NCBI RefSeq assembly: GCF_027596085.1 | Contig: NC_072460.1 | Coordinates: 15,700,826-15,764,825, forward strand | Reading direction: 5' to 3' | Length of the DNA: 64,000 nt | Source of the DNA: Anoplopoma fimbria | Taxonomy: Eukaryota; Chordata; Actinopteri; Perciformes; Anoplopomatidae | Shown here: piece by piece, positions 52,057 through 64,000 of the stretch | Position numbering within the stretch: position 1 is the stretch's first letter | Layout of the letters: each line of letters starts with the position of its first letter | Position numbers and translations under genes: made by a program | The notes under the pieces: model-generated | The model's input: the letters and a program-made list of their open reading frames with translations, nothing else | Told to the model about the DNA's origin: nothing | Databases searched by the model: none

Positions 52057-55000
52057 TTCTTAGTACTGGCTTCCATGTTTGTACCAAGAGTTTGCCTCCA
52101 GCAGTGTTGCAGTCAGCAGGGAACAATTTCTTTTTGCAAAATCCCCTTTTATGTTGTTCGACGATTAGTTGATACCATATAACAGCAATTCCATATTGGG
52201 CCGGTCAGTGAAGTTTTTTACATTTGCTGTGCTCAACATCATCCTTCTAGAAAAATATCTCAGCAGAAGCACAGCAGCAGCAGATTAGTGGACATAGTCT
52301 GTGTGAGAAACAGTTGCCACCGAGACATAACAGTCGGAGAGTGTGACTTCGTCGTTTTTTATTTTTTTATTTTTTTTATTTTATGAAAGTTGAGTCTCGA
52401 AGGCTGCCTACAAATCTTGTCTTTTGCTGGACCTGGAAGACCATGACAAATCTACACTGAAATAGTTTCTGGGGAGCTTTTTATGTTGACTCCATGGGAA
52501 GAAATCAACAGTGTTTGTATTTGTCTTATTTCTCGCCTTGATAGTTTTGAGAAACATATTTCGGTGAACCATTTCTGTAATGTAAGAGAAAAATGTTCCA
52601 AATGAGCTACAATGTTGGTCCAGTGTGAAAGCTGGGAGTTGACAGCCAATGAGAGAAAGCATTTTACCAATCAGGTGGTGATTGGCAGCTCATCGAGCGT
52701 CCAAAACTTGGAAGCGGCCCATGTGGACACATATCACATGCAATAATAACGTCCTGCAAAATAGAACATTTCAAACCTGAATCTCGACCAAATTGATCCC
52801 GATGCATTGTGGGTAGTAGGTGCTAGGCTTTAAAAAACATGTAGAATAAAGAAGATGATATGTCTGGTTCAACTGCTTCAATTTTAATACTTTACTTTAT
52901 ACTAACTCCAAAGTCCAAAATGTTACAGAATTGCAATGCTAAATCCCTGCACTCTTCATTATCATTGCATGAATTATTCTGTAAAAAGACACTTACCCCA
53001 GGGCACCCATTTTTAAGTGTTTCTTTTGCTCACACCCTGACTACCTCTTTAATGAAGTGTTTTCATTATGATATATGGGTATCAAACGATGGCATGTGAC
53101 AGGTGACACTAATGTTGTGTTTCACCTTGAATTATCTGTCTTGAGAAACTTAAATCCGAGCCACAACCCTGGAGTTTTGATTTAATATTTTTCTCTATAA
53201 ATGGGGTACCACTTCACAGACACATGTACAACCAGGATTCTGGATAAGGAAATCATTTTAAAGCTAATAATGTGATGCAAACAAAAATATATAACACCCA
53301 TGGTGGAAAACCAGGTGTTAATGTGATAATGTTTGTTTCTCTGAATGGATTTTGAATGGATTTTTTGAACTAAGAGACACAGCTGGGGCTGGACTGATAA
53401 GGATTCTGATTGGCTCTTTCACCCAGAGGCTGGTTATGGCCTAAAGTGCAACGCCCAATGCAGGGCAAAAACACAAACGAGCATGAACATTTTTTTCAAG
53501 AGAATGCAGATAAAACAGAAGAGGATAAAGATATATCAAACAAAAATATTCACAATCATATCACATTCATACCAACGTGCCCCAATATCTTTAAATATCT
53601 TAATGTTAGTACAGTTTTAGTGTCTGACAGTTATGTGATGCTTTAAAACTTCACATAACTGTCACATACTGAAACATGTGTAATCACACATATGAAAACA
53701 AATCCATAGCCTACTGTTTTAGAAACAGATTTCAACCTTTATCTTACATAAACATATAACTGTTATCACTTTTGTGCAAAGTTGCCTTGGTGACGGTTCT
53801 TCGGTAATCTCTGAGCTCTCACAAGTTATTTTTGTATCTTGTGTAGTTCACTGTCCTTGTTTTCTCGCTTCTTTTTTCTCTTGAAAAACAAATCAAACTA
53901 ATGTTGATATTTTGAGTCTTCATTTATAACAAAACACGATCGATTAGATTAGTTGATGCTATTTTTCTTCTGGGAGAATGTAAACAGTTTAGGTGTCCTC
54001 CTCCGAGAGTGTGTAGCATTTTGCTAACAAATTGGACAAGTACACAAGCCAAATGTAGTTACAGGAAGCCAAATTAAATTGCAATATTAAAACTGTACCA
54101 TTAGATAACGTTTATTTGATATCCAAGACAATGTTACACAAACTTCAAAACCTAATTTTATGCAATACAAAGCCACATCTAGCACGACAGCTGTGTTTTA
54201 ACGTTTAAAGTTATAACGTTAAAGTTACATGTTAGTAAAGTGACTGTGGTTATGTTTTTTGTATTGTATAATGGCACGTGACGGTATTACTTCAGAAATT
54301 GATGACAGAAAAGTTCAGCAAGCAAATTTTGGCTAGAGCTAAACTAGAGTTCATCTGAACCTGCAAAGAAACTAAAGAAATAAATGTAAATAAGAAAAGG
54401 TTTTAGGTTTTTTAAATTGATGATGTAGTTTCTTGTCTTTTACACACACTATTACAGAAACACATGAAATATATTTCTAAGGATTTGTTTCACCTCTAAA
54501 CTTCTCAGTGTAATGTTTGCTTTACTTTATTTGAAAAGACAGACTGCTAGGATGTCCTCTGTAATATTCTGTCATGATTGTACTTTAATCTGTGTGTAAG
54601 GAAGCAGCACTGTGTCTTCTTATCTTCTGATTTGATTCTACAGCATTTGTCGTGATACCAGTCAAAAATCCCCGGTGGCTGTTTTTTTCCCCCAGTGAGA
54701 ACAGGGTGAAGGGAAAAAAATCACAAACACCTGTCAACACCTGTTTTCTTTAATACACACTGCCCAGAGCAAAGATCCTAAACCCACCTGATTCTGCACA
54801 CATCCTCGCACTGAGTTCTACAGGTGTTCAAACTTGAAGTTCACTTCCAAAACTGAGGCCCGAGGCAGAAATATCCATTTAGTTCTGATTCATTTGAGTT
54901 AATACTGTCTTTAAGAGAGATGATTTTCCACCATAAATGACAGCCAGCCAGAGCCGCAACAGTTGTTGTAGAAGAAGCTGAGGTCCATGTGTTTGGTTTG

Positions 55001-58000
55001 AACGTGTGCATGTGTCCGGTTAGCGCAAGAGAGGGGAGTGTGCTGTGAGTATTCTGTGGAGGGCATTTATATATAAATATAATAGAGGACTCCTATGCTA
55101 ACTTTAGTCCCTCCCAAATTGATCATCTTGTCTATAATGCAAAAGGCTTACTAACTAAATGACTACTTTATGGCCTTGAGAATCCATTGGTTCCAACCAT
55201 GTGATGCTAGCTTGTTGGGCAGGTGGCTAAATAATGCTTACTATTTTGACAAGGGAAAAAGAGTACCCACAAGTCTTTGCAGACGTGCACACTTTATGCA
55301 CATCACATGCAGTTTGGGGCAAAGGCCTTTCAGATTTTTTTGCATGCAGTATAAATATGTTATTTCCACCTATTCAGTCTTGGAAACTAGAAACCTACAT
55401 TAGTCAGCATGGGAATTGCCATTAAATACTTCTATCATAATGGTCTAAGCCGTTATACACTTGAACACTGACTATAACAACTTTACACACAGTGCTGAGC
55501 TTCACTTCAAATTAATCTTCAGGTTCTTCTTTCCAGATCATCAGCTCTCTGTTTATTCGCCATTTGATTTGAAAAAAAAAGTGTTATTGGTGGGTTGTGT
55601 TGCTGCACACACATTCAAAGCTAAAAGTCCACAAAGAAGCTGATAACCCAAGGTTGGTGGTGATGTGTACACATTGTCACTCATAACATTTAAGACAGGC
55701 TGAGTTGACTCATGCAAGATAAAATGAACAAAACTCTTAAAATAAAAAGCTCAGAGTCTATTTGACAAACAGCGAGTAAAGGCTGTGATCTCCATGAACT
55801 CCTGTGGATCTTTTTGAAGTTCACTTGTCAGAGGTTCACTGTCACATGTTGCTGTCAGAAAATAGAGTGCAAGCAGCTCAGAAACTATATATGAACATTA
55901 ATAACAAAGTAACAACAAGAGGAAGACACTAACTGAAAACTATTATATAACCATTAAATACAGTTCAGAAGAAAACAATTTGAGCAGGATTATATCATTA
56001 ATAACATAACATAAAGGGCCGTATATCTTTTGTTGTTCACATACATTTAAATACAGACAGAGAGAGGTCTTTAAATCAATTTCATATACTATACCTGTCG
56101 CTCATATAAGATATACAGCAATATATTATAGTGATATTGCATTTTATGTGATTTATAAAACATATTGTGTACAAGAGCTTTACAATATTTGTTTATAAAA
56201 AGTATTCATGTACAAAAATATGTTTGTTTTAGTTGTTGAAATTATCTTTACATCGCGACAGCATTCAATAAATCAAAACCTCTGACAAAAATAAAAAGAG
56301 AACAAAATAAGTGTTCCACAAGCTGGTAGCTTGTACAAAGTGGTAACAGATCTGTACAAAGTGATCTAAAATAATAAGAAATACAAAATACATGTTTGAA
56401 CAAATGTTCACAGCCAAGGATAGTTTTACATGGAGATCACCTGTGTGCACTGTCAGGATTTCAATTGACTTTAGTACAGCCTTATCTGGTGGATCTAACA
56501 ACACAACACAGGTAAGTCAGTGTTTTAGGCAAAACCATGCAAATTTGGAAAAAATTGCAGTGTGCAGATGAGCAAAGACGAGTGTAAAAGTAATAAAAAA
56601 ACACATTTATTTAAAGGATAACATTAACTAAACAAAACAAACATGGAGCGTCAGTAATCAGTGATGTCAGCATGTGTGGATTTGTGAAAATGTCTGAAAC
56701 AAACTAAACTAAACAGCAGCTGTGTCAACCAAGGAAGAGGCGCTCTTTGTTCAGGTGGAGAGACTTTATAGCTGGAACTACACCAGGCTCAGGTGTGGCC
56801 CATCAGCCGATGATCAACAACCTGAAAGACAAATAAGAGCCAGCAAACAGGACACAGACCACAAGTGGAAGGGAGGGGTCGTCACACTGGGAAAGACCCA
56901 TCCACACAGACTAAAAAATACTGAATTAGAGGGGTTGAATTCTCAAGCAGCAAGTATTTTTTTTATTTGACATATTGGTAATTAATTTACTTCACTTTGT
57001 AGAGCACTTTGAGGATACAATTATTTTCATATCAATGGTTGGGGACAGCCTTATTAGCGATAACCTCTGTATGACACACACAAAGCTTTCATTCACATGA
57101 TGGGTATCTAATGAAGTACTGTATCTGTATCACTTAAAGGGTACTGGTATTGGTACTGGCATCGTCATTTTTTAAACACTAGCTGGACTTAACTACAAGT
57201 GACCAAGGACGCACTCCACAGTTAAACACTAATTCTGGGGATGTAAAAAAGGAGACCCAAATGTTCATGGATCTCCATCAAAATAGACATAATGGTCGAT
57301 TTTATCTTATTTTATTTACTTAATTTTTAGGTATGCAATGTTTAATGAAAAAAAAATGTATTGAACATTTTGGCAAATGTAGTGACACCCTGTAAAGATG
57401 GGGGAACATTTCTATTAGACCTAAAAACATTAAATGTACCACATATCTGCTTCTCACTGCAGCACTTGGTACATCCTGTCTTGGTGCCTGTCGTCCAAAA
57501 AAACACAATTGCTCATGATGCTCAATTCTGCTTTGTGTTTTGCATGAAGATCTCAACATCTCCTATGTACACAGGAAAGGAAGATGTCAGGTTTTCCCTG
57601 ATAACGCTTTTACAGGTCCTTTCATCTCCTCCAATATAGAGCCATTACCAACAATATTCTATCTGCTGGGTTAAATCCTAGAGTGGGAACCATTTTCAGT
57701 TTGTTGAAAATAACTGCATCTTCTCAGATAACAGCTTGCTTATGTGGTTCAGCTATCTCCATTAACACAGAGAAACAGCTGGTTGTTAAATGCAGAATTA
57801 AATTGCCCTCTGCTATTTTTCTCACTGAGGAGAGGAGAAGAGAGCAGAGCAGCTTGCCTCACATAACATAGCCTGTAGGGAGGAGCGCCTCCTTCTTTGT
57901 GAGATTATAGTTTTAGCTGCAGAGGTTGTCTTTTATAGAGCAACCAATAAGCTGCAGAATAACAATCTCATCTTCAGAGGATGGAGGTCTGCTGATGCCT

Positions 58001-58700
58001 TGTTAGAGCCGTTGACATGGAGAAATATGTGTGTGTTTGTAGGGTCCAACAGGTTGACAATATGAGCCCTTTGAGTAAACACTAAGCGTGTTGTTGTTGA
58101 GTGTGTGTATGTGTGTGTTGGTTTGTTAAGACATTAATAGGGTGTGTCACAAAGGTTCTGGGCAACAATGGGCAAAGGGTAGCTGTGTGTGTGTGTGTGT
58201 CTAACTTGACCTTTGTCTCCACAGTGTTCGGGTTGGTTAAAAAAACTATTCAGCCCCATTAAAGCCAAAACTTACCTCTTCTTTGTTTCGTTCTACCTCT
58301 CTGCTTAAACTTGTTTTTATTTTTGGGTTTATTAAATATGGAAACTTCACATTAATAAATACTACTGTAAATGTGTCAGTATTGTCATCTTGAGACAGTT
58401 TTTTTCCCCTTCATCTGTCTCTACTTAACCATTATATCCCCAGTCCCACTCTCTGTATGAGCTTCTAAGTGTCACTTAGCAACAGGGAAAACATTGTGCC
58501 TCATGCAAGAATATTTTCAGATGTTTTGTCCTAAAACTTTTTTCCGTGTGATTTACTCACAATATGAATGAAGCACTATATAAAAATAGTATTGCTCCAA
58601 ATCACTTCAGTGTCATGACAGACAAAATCAAGAAGGAATGATATACAAAAAAAAGATAGTTCAACATCTTGATTGGGCAAAGCAGGCCATGACGGATCCC
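52055..58700. other. Non-coding DNA, 6.6 kb without recognisable features
   Basis: AT-rich, with a T-rich stretch at 52355-52385. The stretch 54110-54240 is rich in aacgtt motifs, and 58100-58200 has two short TG patches. None of the frames (60-92 codons) shows a domain, and I see no transposon ends, tRNA or snRNA motifs. It could be intron or intergenic. Confidence 0.45.
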
Positions 58701-59400
58701 CAAAAAAACGTGGCTACTTGAGACTACACTGAGCGGAGCTAAGATCTTTACAATCTGAGGGAATGTAGTCGAGGTAGCCATTTGACAGACTCTACAGCAA
58801 AAGGGGAAGGCATTAGTTGAAGTCATGGATAAGGCGGAGAACTTGGAACATCTGACACAAGGTGAAAAAGGCGGGCGAGAATGTTGCGTTCAAGGTTATG
58901 ATGTACTTGTCAGGTCGAGGAAGTAGAGGAAACTCTTCTGAGTTGACGAGTTGAAGGAATAGGTTTAGGGAGATATTATTGAAAATGGAGTTCTGTTTGT
59001 TGATGTTCGGCGAAATTGGGTCAGGAATTACAAGTTTAATGACACAGTTGAATTTGGAGGAACCCTTGTTGGATGGGTGTCTGCAAGGGGGCCAATCTTT
59101 TGAAAATCTGGATTGAGAAGCCAGAAAGCAATGGCGTTCGAGTGACTTGGATATGAGCTGCTTCAAGAACATGCTGATGTGTGATAAGGTGCCAGGTTAG
59201 GCAGAGCGTGTGCTTTATGATGGATGGGTGTTGCGTTTATGGGTTGATGTTGATGGTAGCCTGCTGGGATAAAATAGGTTGAGAGGGAAGACCGGAGTAT
59301 GTATTTAAGTATAGTAGTGTATAGAGTAAGTATGGGAGGAACTAGCTTCTGCGAGAGCTGGGTGCTAACTTTCCAGTGCCAGTTGCTCCAGCTGACATTA
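58700..59400. other. G-rich block of different composition, unidentified
   Basis: From about 58700 to 59400 the plus strand is noticeably richer in G than its surroundings and has few A/T runs. It includes a 119-codon minus-strand frame (58813-59172) without a domain I recognise. The composition suggests an inserted element or former exon-bearing sequence, but no termini, repeats or motifs confirm it. Confidence 0.3.
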
Positions 59401-59404
59401 GCTG

Positions 59405-61639
59405 TTGATACTGGGGGAGTTGGGAGAAATAGTAGCAGCTTGTTCTAGCCGGGGGCTAGAGAAAGTTGTAGCTCATTTGCAACACAAGAAAATCAAGATA
59501 AAAAACTACACAAAAGCAGAAGGGCATTCCTGTAGTGCATTTTTTGAATTTGCATCAGGAGAAATGCAAACAGCAGCAACAAAAACAATTCCCTGGGCAG
59601 ATAATATGGCCGACATCCTAACAAATAAACATTCCACATCAGGAAAAACATTTCCATCGACTTTGACTATGTTTTTGCAACAAGTTTCAATGATGTAAAC
59701 ACAGAGTCCACCTCCTCTTGTCCCACCGGTGTGGACCTCACGTTGTAGAGTTAGCCATCAGACAGCAAGGAATAGCCCGTAGTGGGGGAGCCTTAGGTCC
59801 TAGCCCATCTCTGCTCTCCTCCCTGGGGGAAGTGACTTCGCTGTTGGTTGGGTGTGGTCCAGCAGGTCTTGATGAGTGGTCAGCTGTGATTCAGACCTGT
59901 TGTAGGGGTATGCTGTCTCCAACCTGAAGTTAAACACAGATGGATTGTAAATTGCATTACCTTGAAACAATTATTTGACTCCCTCTCATTGCAGTCATCG
60001 ATCCATTTCTTCTTTATTTCAGTGACAGTACGACCTTCAGGTGACACAGCATTGGAAGCATAGTTTTCTCCATTACTTGGCTTTATGGATTTCTGAAAGC
60101 AGGACTTCCATTTAGGACATATGGGGCAGGGCGCATAGCCTTACATGGATAATTGGCATGATAATTATACTAATACACAATTCTCATGGCCATGTGCTAA
60201 TTTACACAGAAGTGGCATTAATCATGTTAACGTTATTTAGCATTGGCTGAATCTGACAAGGAACACTAGTAAGAGTCCACCGTATGATAAAAAGTAGGAG
60301 AAGGATCATATAAAAAAATGAGAATGTTGTTGCATGAGTTCCACTGGGTTTGATTTTTTTAAAGACAGACCGACATATGCCGAGGCGTTCCCAATAGGCC
60401 ACTTAGACTGTGTCACTGCTGCCTTCTTTTCATCTCCTCTCAATCTTTCTTCATCTAGAAGCCAGAGTGATGCAAAAAGAGAAGGAGGGATGGAAGCAAA
60501 TGGTAAAAGGAGAAAGTCAGATTGGTCTGGAAGAGATGAAAGGAAGGAGGCAACAAGCAGCAATAATGGGGGTGAACTGATGCTTATGTGGTGACTCAGT
60601 GGCCAAAGAAGCTGCATCCAACTAGAGTTGAGACGGACCAGAGTTACTGCTGTGGTGGAGATAAGAGAGCTGTTCAAACTTTTGAAGTACTGCATTGAAA
60701 GTGAGCGCTTGTAAATATTTAAAGAAGAAACAGCACTTTCTTTCTCTGAGAATTACTAGTTGAAGGGGTTCAAAAATGTTTAAGTCTGTCTGACAATACT
60801 CGCATATCCATATGTATAGCATACAGTTACTGCGTCACCAGTATGTGTGAAAGCAAAACAATATTGTGTGGACTTGAATGATCAGAGGATTCTGGATACA
60901 AAATAAGGAGTAGCAATTACAGTGATGACAGTATTGAATAAGGAGGAATGGAGACTGTGATTGTAACAAGGGACCATTTAAGGATTTTTTTTTTTATCAT
61001 GATTTGGTTGAAGTGAGACTACAAAAAGCCTCTTTTGCTCTCTACACAGACTGTTGACTACCTGCATTCAACCTATGGAAAATTGTACATTGGGAATGCT
61101 CTCTTTTTTAGTGTAGAGGTTTAAAACCTTTTTAAAGTTGTAGGAACTTCATTGTCATGGTTACAATAACAACCACATGGTTACATGCAAGACCTCCTCT
61201 CTACCACACTCCCTAGACAGCACATTGCAGGTGCAGCTAACCATGTCAATGAACAAATGCCAATATATAAATGAGGTTGCTGTATCAAGCAATCAGATTG
61301 GTTCATAGCTGTGATACAACTTCTAATTCTTTTGCACTTTCAGTATATGAAACTATTCACCAGACCAAAGGCAATTAATATAAGTGACAGTGCTAGCATA
61401 ACCCCGCGGCCCAGAGTGAACTGTCAGCCATGGAACATGACATTTTAATGAGTAAAGGCACTCAAATGTATCATTTTAGTATTTCATTTTATTAAGGTCC
61501 ACCAAAGGGTTCACTGTATGGCTACTGACAGTTACAACTTGTCATTGATTTTCTTGTCAGAGATATGAAATGTCTTAGTCCTGGTGAAATTGGAAAATAT
61601 GGTTCTCCCTTTTAATTCACCTCTGAAATTGTTTTGACT
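59405..61639. other. Non-coding DNA
   Basis: No recognisable gene. The frames at 59405-59698, 59718-59927, and 60306-60695 (minus, overlapped by 60334-60594 plus) have no domain; the overlapping pair reflects shared low stop density. Confidence 0.45.
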
Positions 61640-61919
61640 AGAGCAAGGTAGTTCTCCAATCAGAAGGTCGGTGGTTCGATACCCGGCTTCGGCAGTCGAT
61701 GTGTCCCTGGGCAAGACACTTAACCCCAAGTTGCTCCCGAAGGCTTGCCATCGGTGTGGACTGGATGTGAATGAATGTAAGTTAGAGTCTGATGGTGGCA
61801 CCTTGCATGGTAGCCTGTCATCAGTGTGTGAATGGGTGAATGATATGTAATATACTACTGATTGTAAGTCGCTTTGGATAAAAGCGTCTGCTAAATGACT
61901 GTAATGTAATGTAATGTAA
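61640..61919 (+). mobile_element. tRNA-related SINE with L2-type 3' tail (copy 2)
   Basis: Begins near agagcaaggtagttctccaa, has a B-box-like GGTTCGATACC at about 61673-61683, and the body motif gggcaagacacttaacccca. It ends with the GGATA-loop hairpin (61870-61886) and (TGTAA)n to 61919. It matches the SINE at 5961-6222 over the body and tail with few differences, and retains about 30 more bases at the 5' end. A clear A box is still not visible. The 89-codon minus-strand frame here is an artefact. Confidence 0.82.
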
Positions 61920-61924
61920 AGACA

Positions 61925-63174
61925 GCGAAGATATTAGGGTGGATTGGAAAGAAATATGTAAAAAGAATTAACAGCTATTACATGTCTGTTTGATCTAATG
62001 ACGCAGGCACAAACTAATTTGACTTAATTAATTAATCAATGTAATTTTGTTTTTCATTTTTAGTGCTGAGATCTGGGGGCATGGTGCCATGATTAAACAC
62101 AGTTTTACGAGTCCATTGAAGCTGCAGAATGAGCCATCCGGTTCTCAACAAATCCCCAAATAGCTAAACCTTATATTTGTCAGCCGACATGGAAGTGAAG
62201 ACATCTGACATGTCAGTTAGAATTGTCCATTACATCGTAACACTGGAGAATGTCATCATGACCTAGAGGGACCATGAACAAAACTACAAAAGGATCTTCT
62301 TCTTCTCTACACACTGTTACTTTAAGACATTTTTTAGTAACAACCTCATTTTTTTTTCCTCATTCGACTTTACAGAGCTGACCTCCATTCTCACCATAGC
62401 AACTTCTCTAATTCATCTTTTGTCTTTTGCTTGGCTGTATGTCATCTTAATTGCACTCTCCCCGGCTACGTCATACATCAACTCCGACCCTGTGTTCCTT
62501 TTTCTTTCTCACCCAAAAGCCATGATAAACGAGGATGTGGAAGGAAGAGGAGTCTATTCATCTGCTCCTGATTATTTATTTTTACAGTGACCTGTTTCAT
62601 TTGTTATCAGATTTGTCTCAAAAATAAATATTCTGATTAAACAGCCTTTCGTTAAAAATAAGCACTCCATAAAATAATATGCATAAATGATCTAAATCTG
62701 CAGTAAAATCAGAGCCACATTTTTCTTCTTTCTTCCCTTCCTGTTATTTTTAGTGCTTTTCTTAAAAAAGACATTAAGCGTTAATCGCTACAGATCTGGC
62801 AATGCTGTTTGCTTCGAAAAAAAGTACACAAACTCAAATGAAATGACTGACATAATAATATATGGTGTTATGTGATAGGTTGCCAACATTAATCTTTGTC
62901 TGCAAAATTTAAAGCACAATCCTCAGAGATGGCAGAAGATGGATTGTTGTCAACATTAAATTAGAAAATGTAATTGGTCAGGAATGCTTCCTCTCACATT
63001 TAACATTTGTGTATTTGTTAATTGATTGTGTATTAGTTCCATTCCCTCCCTTCTACTATTGACCACAGAGCTTTCTTTTATATTCCATTTGCTCAGTAAA
63101 TGTTTTCGTCAATATTCAGTTTCTGCAGAATATTTGAGTCTTGTTTAGTTTTAATACTCAGAGGGAGATGGCTT
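61925..63174. other. Non-coding DNA, possible conserved patch at 62.5-62.8 kb
   Basis: No gene is recognised. The stretch 62560-62830 contains AT-rich homeodomain-like motifs (gattatttatttttacagtg, aatatgcataaatgatctaa, gcgttaatcgctacagatct) without simple repeats; it is a candidate regulatory element only. Confidence 0.4.
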
Positions 63175-63534
63175 CCATTCAGAGATAGTCATTGGGAATG
63201 GAAGGAGAAAAAGCTTCACTTAAGGTCTTTACACCCCAGGCTTCTTTTTTTCCCCCAGGCAAATAATTCACATTCATTCACATATATTTACATATTACTT
63301 ATATTACTTTTTTTTTTTAAACTGTTACTTTTTTATGAGTACATTCAAGCAGCCATTCAGAGATAGTCATTGGGAATGGAAGGAGAAAAAGCTTCACTTA
63401 AGGTCTTTACACCCCAGGCTTCTTTTTTTCCCCCAGGCAAATAATTCACATTCATTCACATATATTTACATATTACTTATATTACTTTTTTTTTTTTAAA
63501 CTGTTACTTTTTTATGAGTACATTCAAGCAGCCA
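63175..63534 (+). repeat. Fresh tandem duplication, 178-base unit
   Basis: Copy 1 (63175-63352) and copy 2 (63353-63531) are identical by eye apart from one T in a poly-T run. The match carries on for the first bases of the unit to 63534. The unit runs from ccattcagagatagtcattg to tgagtacattcaagcag and includes a T-run. No gene is involved. Confidence 0.95.
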
Positions 63535-64000
63535 ATATAAAGCTAAAGGGCCATATTCAATAAGTAGACTGTTATTGTAAAACCACAAAAAGGCTACATG
63601 GTCTGAACCGTGTTGGCAAACTATTACCTCTTTTCAACCTTGACAAAGGCAGCTCATACCAGATCCAATCCTTCCACTCTTACTTTTCACAATACATGCC
63701 CTAGAGATACACAGTACATAGCTTAACTGTTTACAAGAGGGAACTCTTATTTACTCAGAGCATTTCACTAAAAGGAAACTCAATAAAATAAACTTCAGAC
63801 AGACTGCCAGACCCTTCTCTGGGTCAATAGGATCAAAGTAGTTTGTCCTTTGCAGGCACTAATCTATTCCAACCTTTCATTGAAAAAGAGCTGCAAAGTC
63901 ATACAATTTGCATTGCTACCGGTATCAATAGTTTTGATTTAAAATATTCATAGTCGAGTATCTAGCTGTTTTGTGTTCAATCATCACACCACAGTGTATA
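63535..64000. other. Non-coding DNA
   Basis: No recognisable feature to the end of the window. Confidence 0.5.

Noticed and set aside
61660..61700. B-box-like GGTTCGATACC suggesting a tRNA gene
   Set aside because: Part of a SINE body with the L2-type tail; no A box or acceptor stem.

Overview
The window looks like non-coding nuclear DNA of a teleost fish, probably a spiny-rayed (percomorph) one. The reasons are long pure CA/TG microsatellites every few kilobases, L2-clade LINEs, SINEs with a (TGTAA)n tail, a Tc1/mariner-type MITE and an hAT-like MITE, all in AT-rich DNA. I recognise no intact host protein-coding gene and no convincing host exon, rRNA, tRNA or CRISPR array. Most long open frames are artefacts of dinucleotide repeats, which are open in several frames. 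The stretch is therefore intergenic (desert-like) or a very large intron. Family names come from recalled consensus motifs, because no search could be run.

Layout: 1-7.3 kb holds two CA/TG arrays, the 3' end of an antisense LINE with an (AAGAT)n tail, a tRNA-related SINE (minus strand) and an L2 3' fragment. 9.5-14.5 kb holds a worn interspersed repeat with overlapping hairpins, then a roughly 2.37 kb tandem duplication whose first copy lacks (or whose second copy gained) a 666-bp segment. 14.9-15.2 kb carries a relic of a Myb/SANT-like domain; a second, different Myb/SANT-like fragment lies on the minus strand at 21.5-21.75 kb. 15.9-16.1 kb is a 5'-truncated L2-type LINE. 16.9-17.05 kb and 23.2-23.43 kb are decayed minisatellites. 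25.4-25.6 kb is a LINE reverse-transcriptase relic. 28.07-28.26 kb is a perfect-ended Tc1/mariner MITE. 28.58-28.86 kb and 31.72-32.72 kb are two copies of one TIR-bearing repeat, the second interrupted by a CA-bearing insert.

35.4-37.6 kb holds facing CA and TG arrays, a 300-bp pyrimidine tract and a minus-strand L2-type LINE with the C-terminal part of its ORF. 41.33-42.0 kb is a complete hAT-like MITE with an 8-bp target duplication. 44.8-47.9 kb is the only sizeable protein-coding element: an L2 LINE broken by an internal deletion through the endonuclease, a small deletion before the RT core and a lost C-terminus. The remaining 16 kb is mostly featureless, apart from a SINE at 61.6-61.9 kb and a fresh 178-bp tandem duplication at 63.2-63.5 kb.

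How the parts relate: two LINE copies (15.9 and 36.9 kb) and two SINEs (6.0 and 61.6 kb) end in the same roughly 48-nt 3' sequence, with a GGATA-loop hairpin and (TGTAA)n tail. That is the expected sign of SINEs mobilised by the enzyme of an L2 LINE. I found no convincing novel biological system. The items most worth a second look are the asymmetric tandem duplication, the two Myb/SANT-like relics, the shared LINE/SINE tail and the nested insertion at 32 kb.
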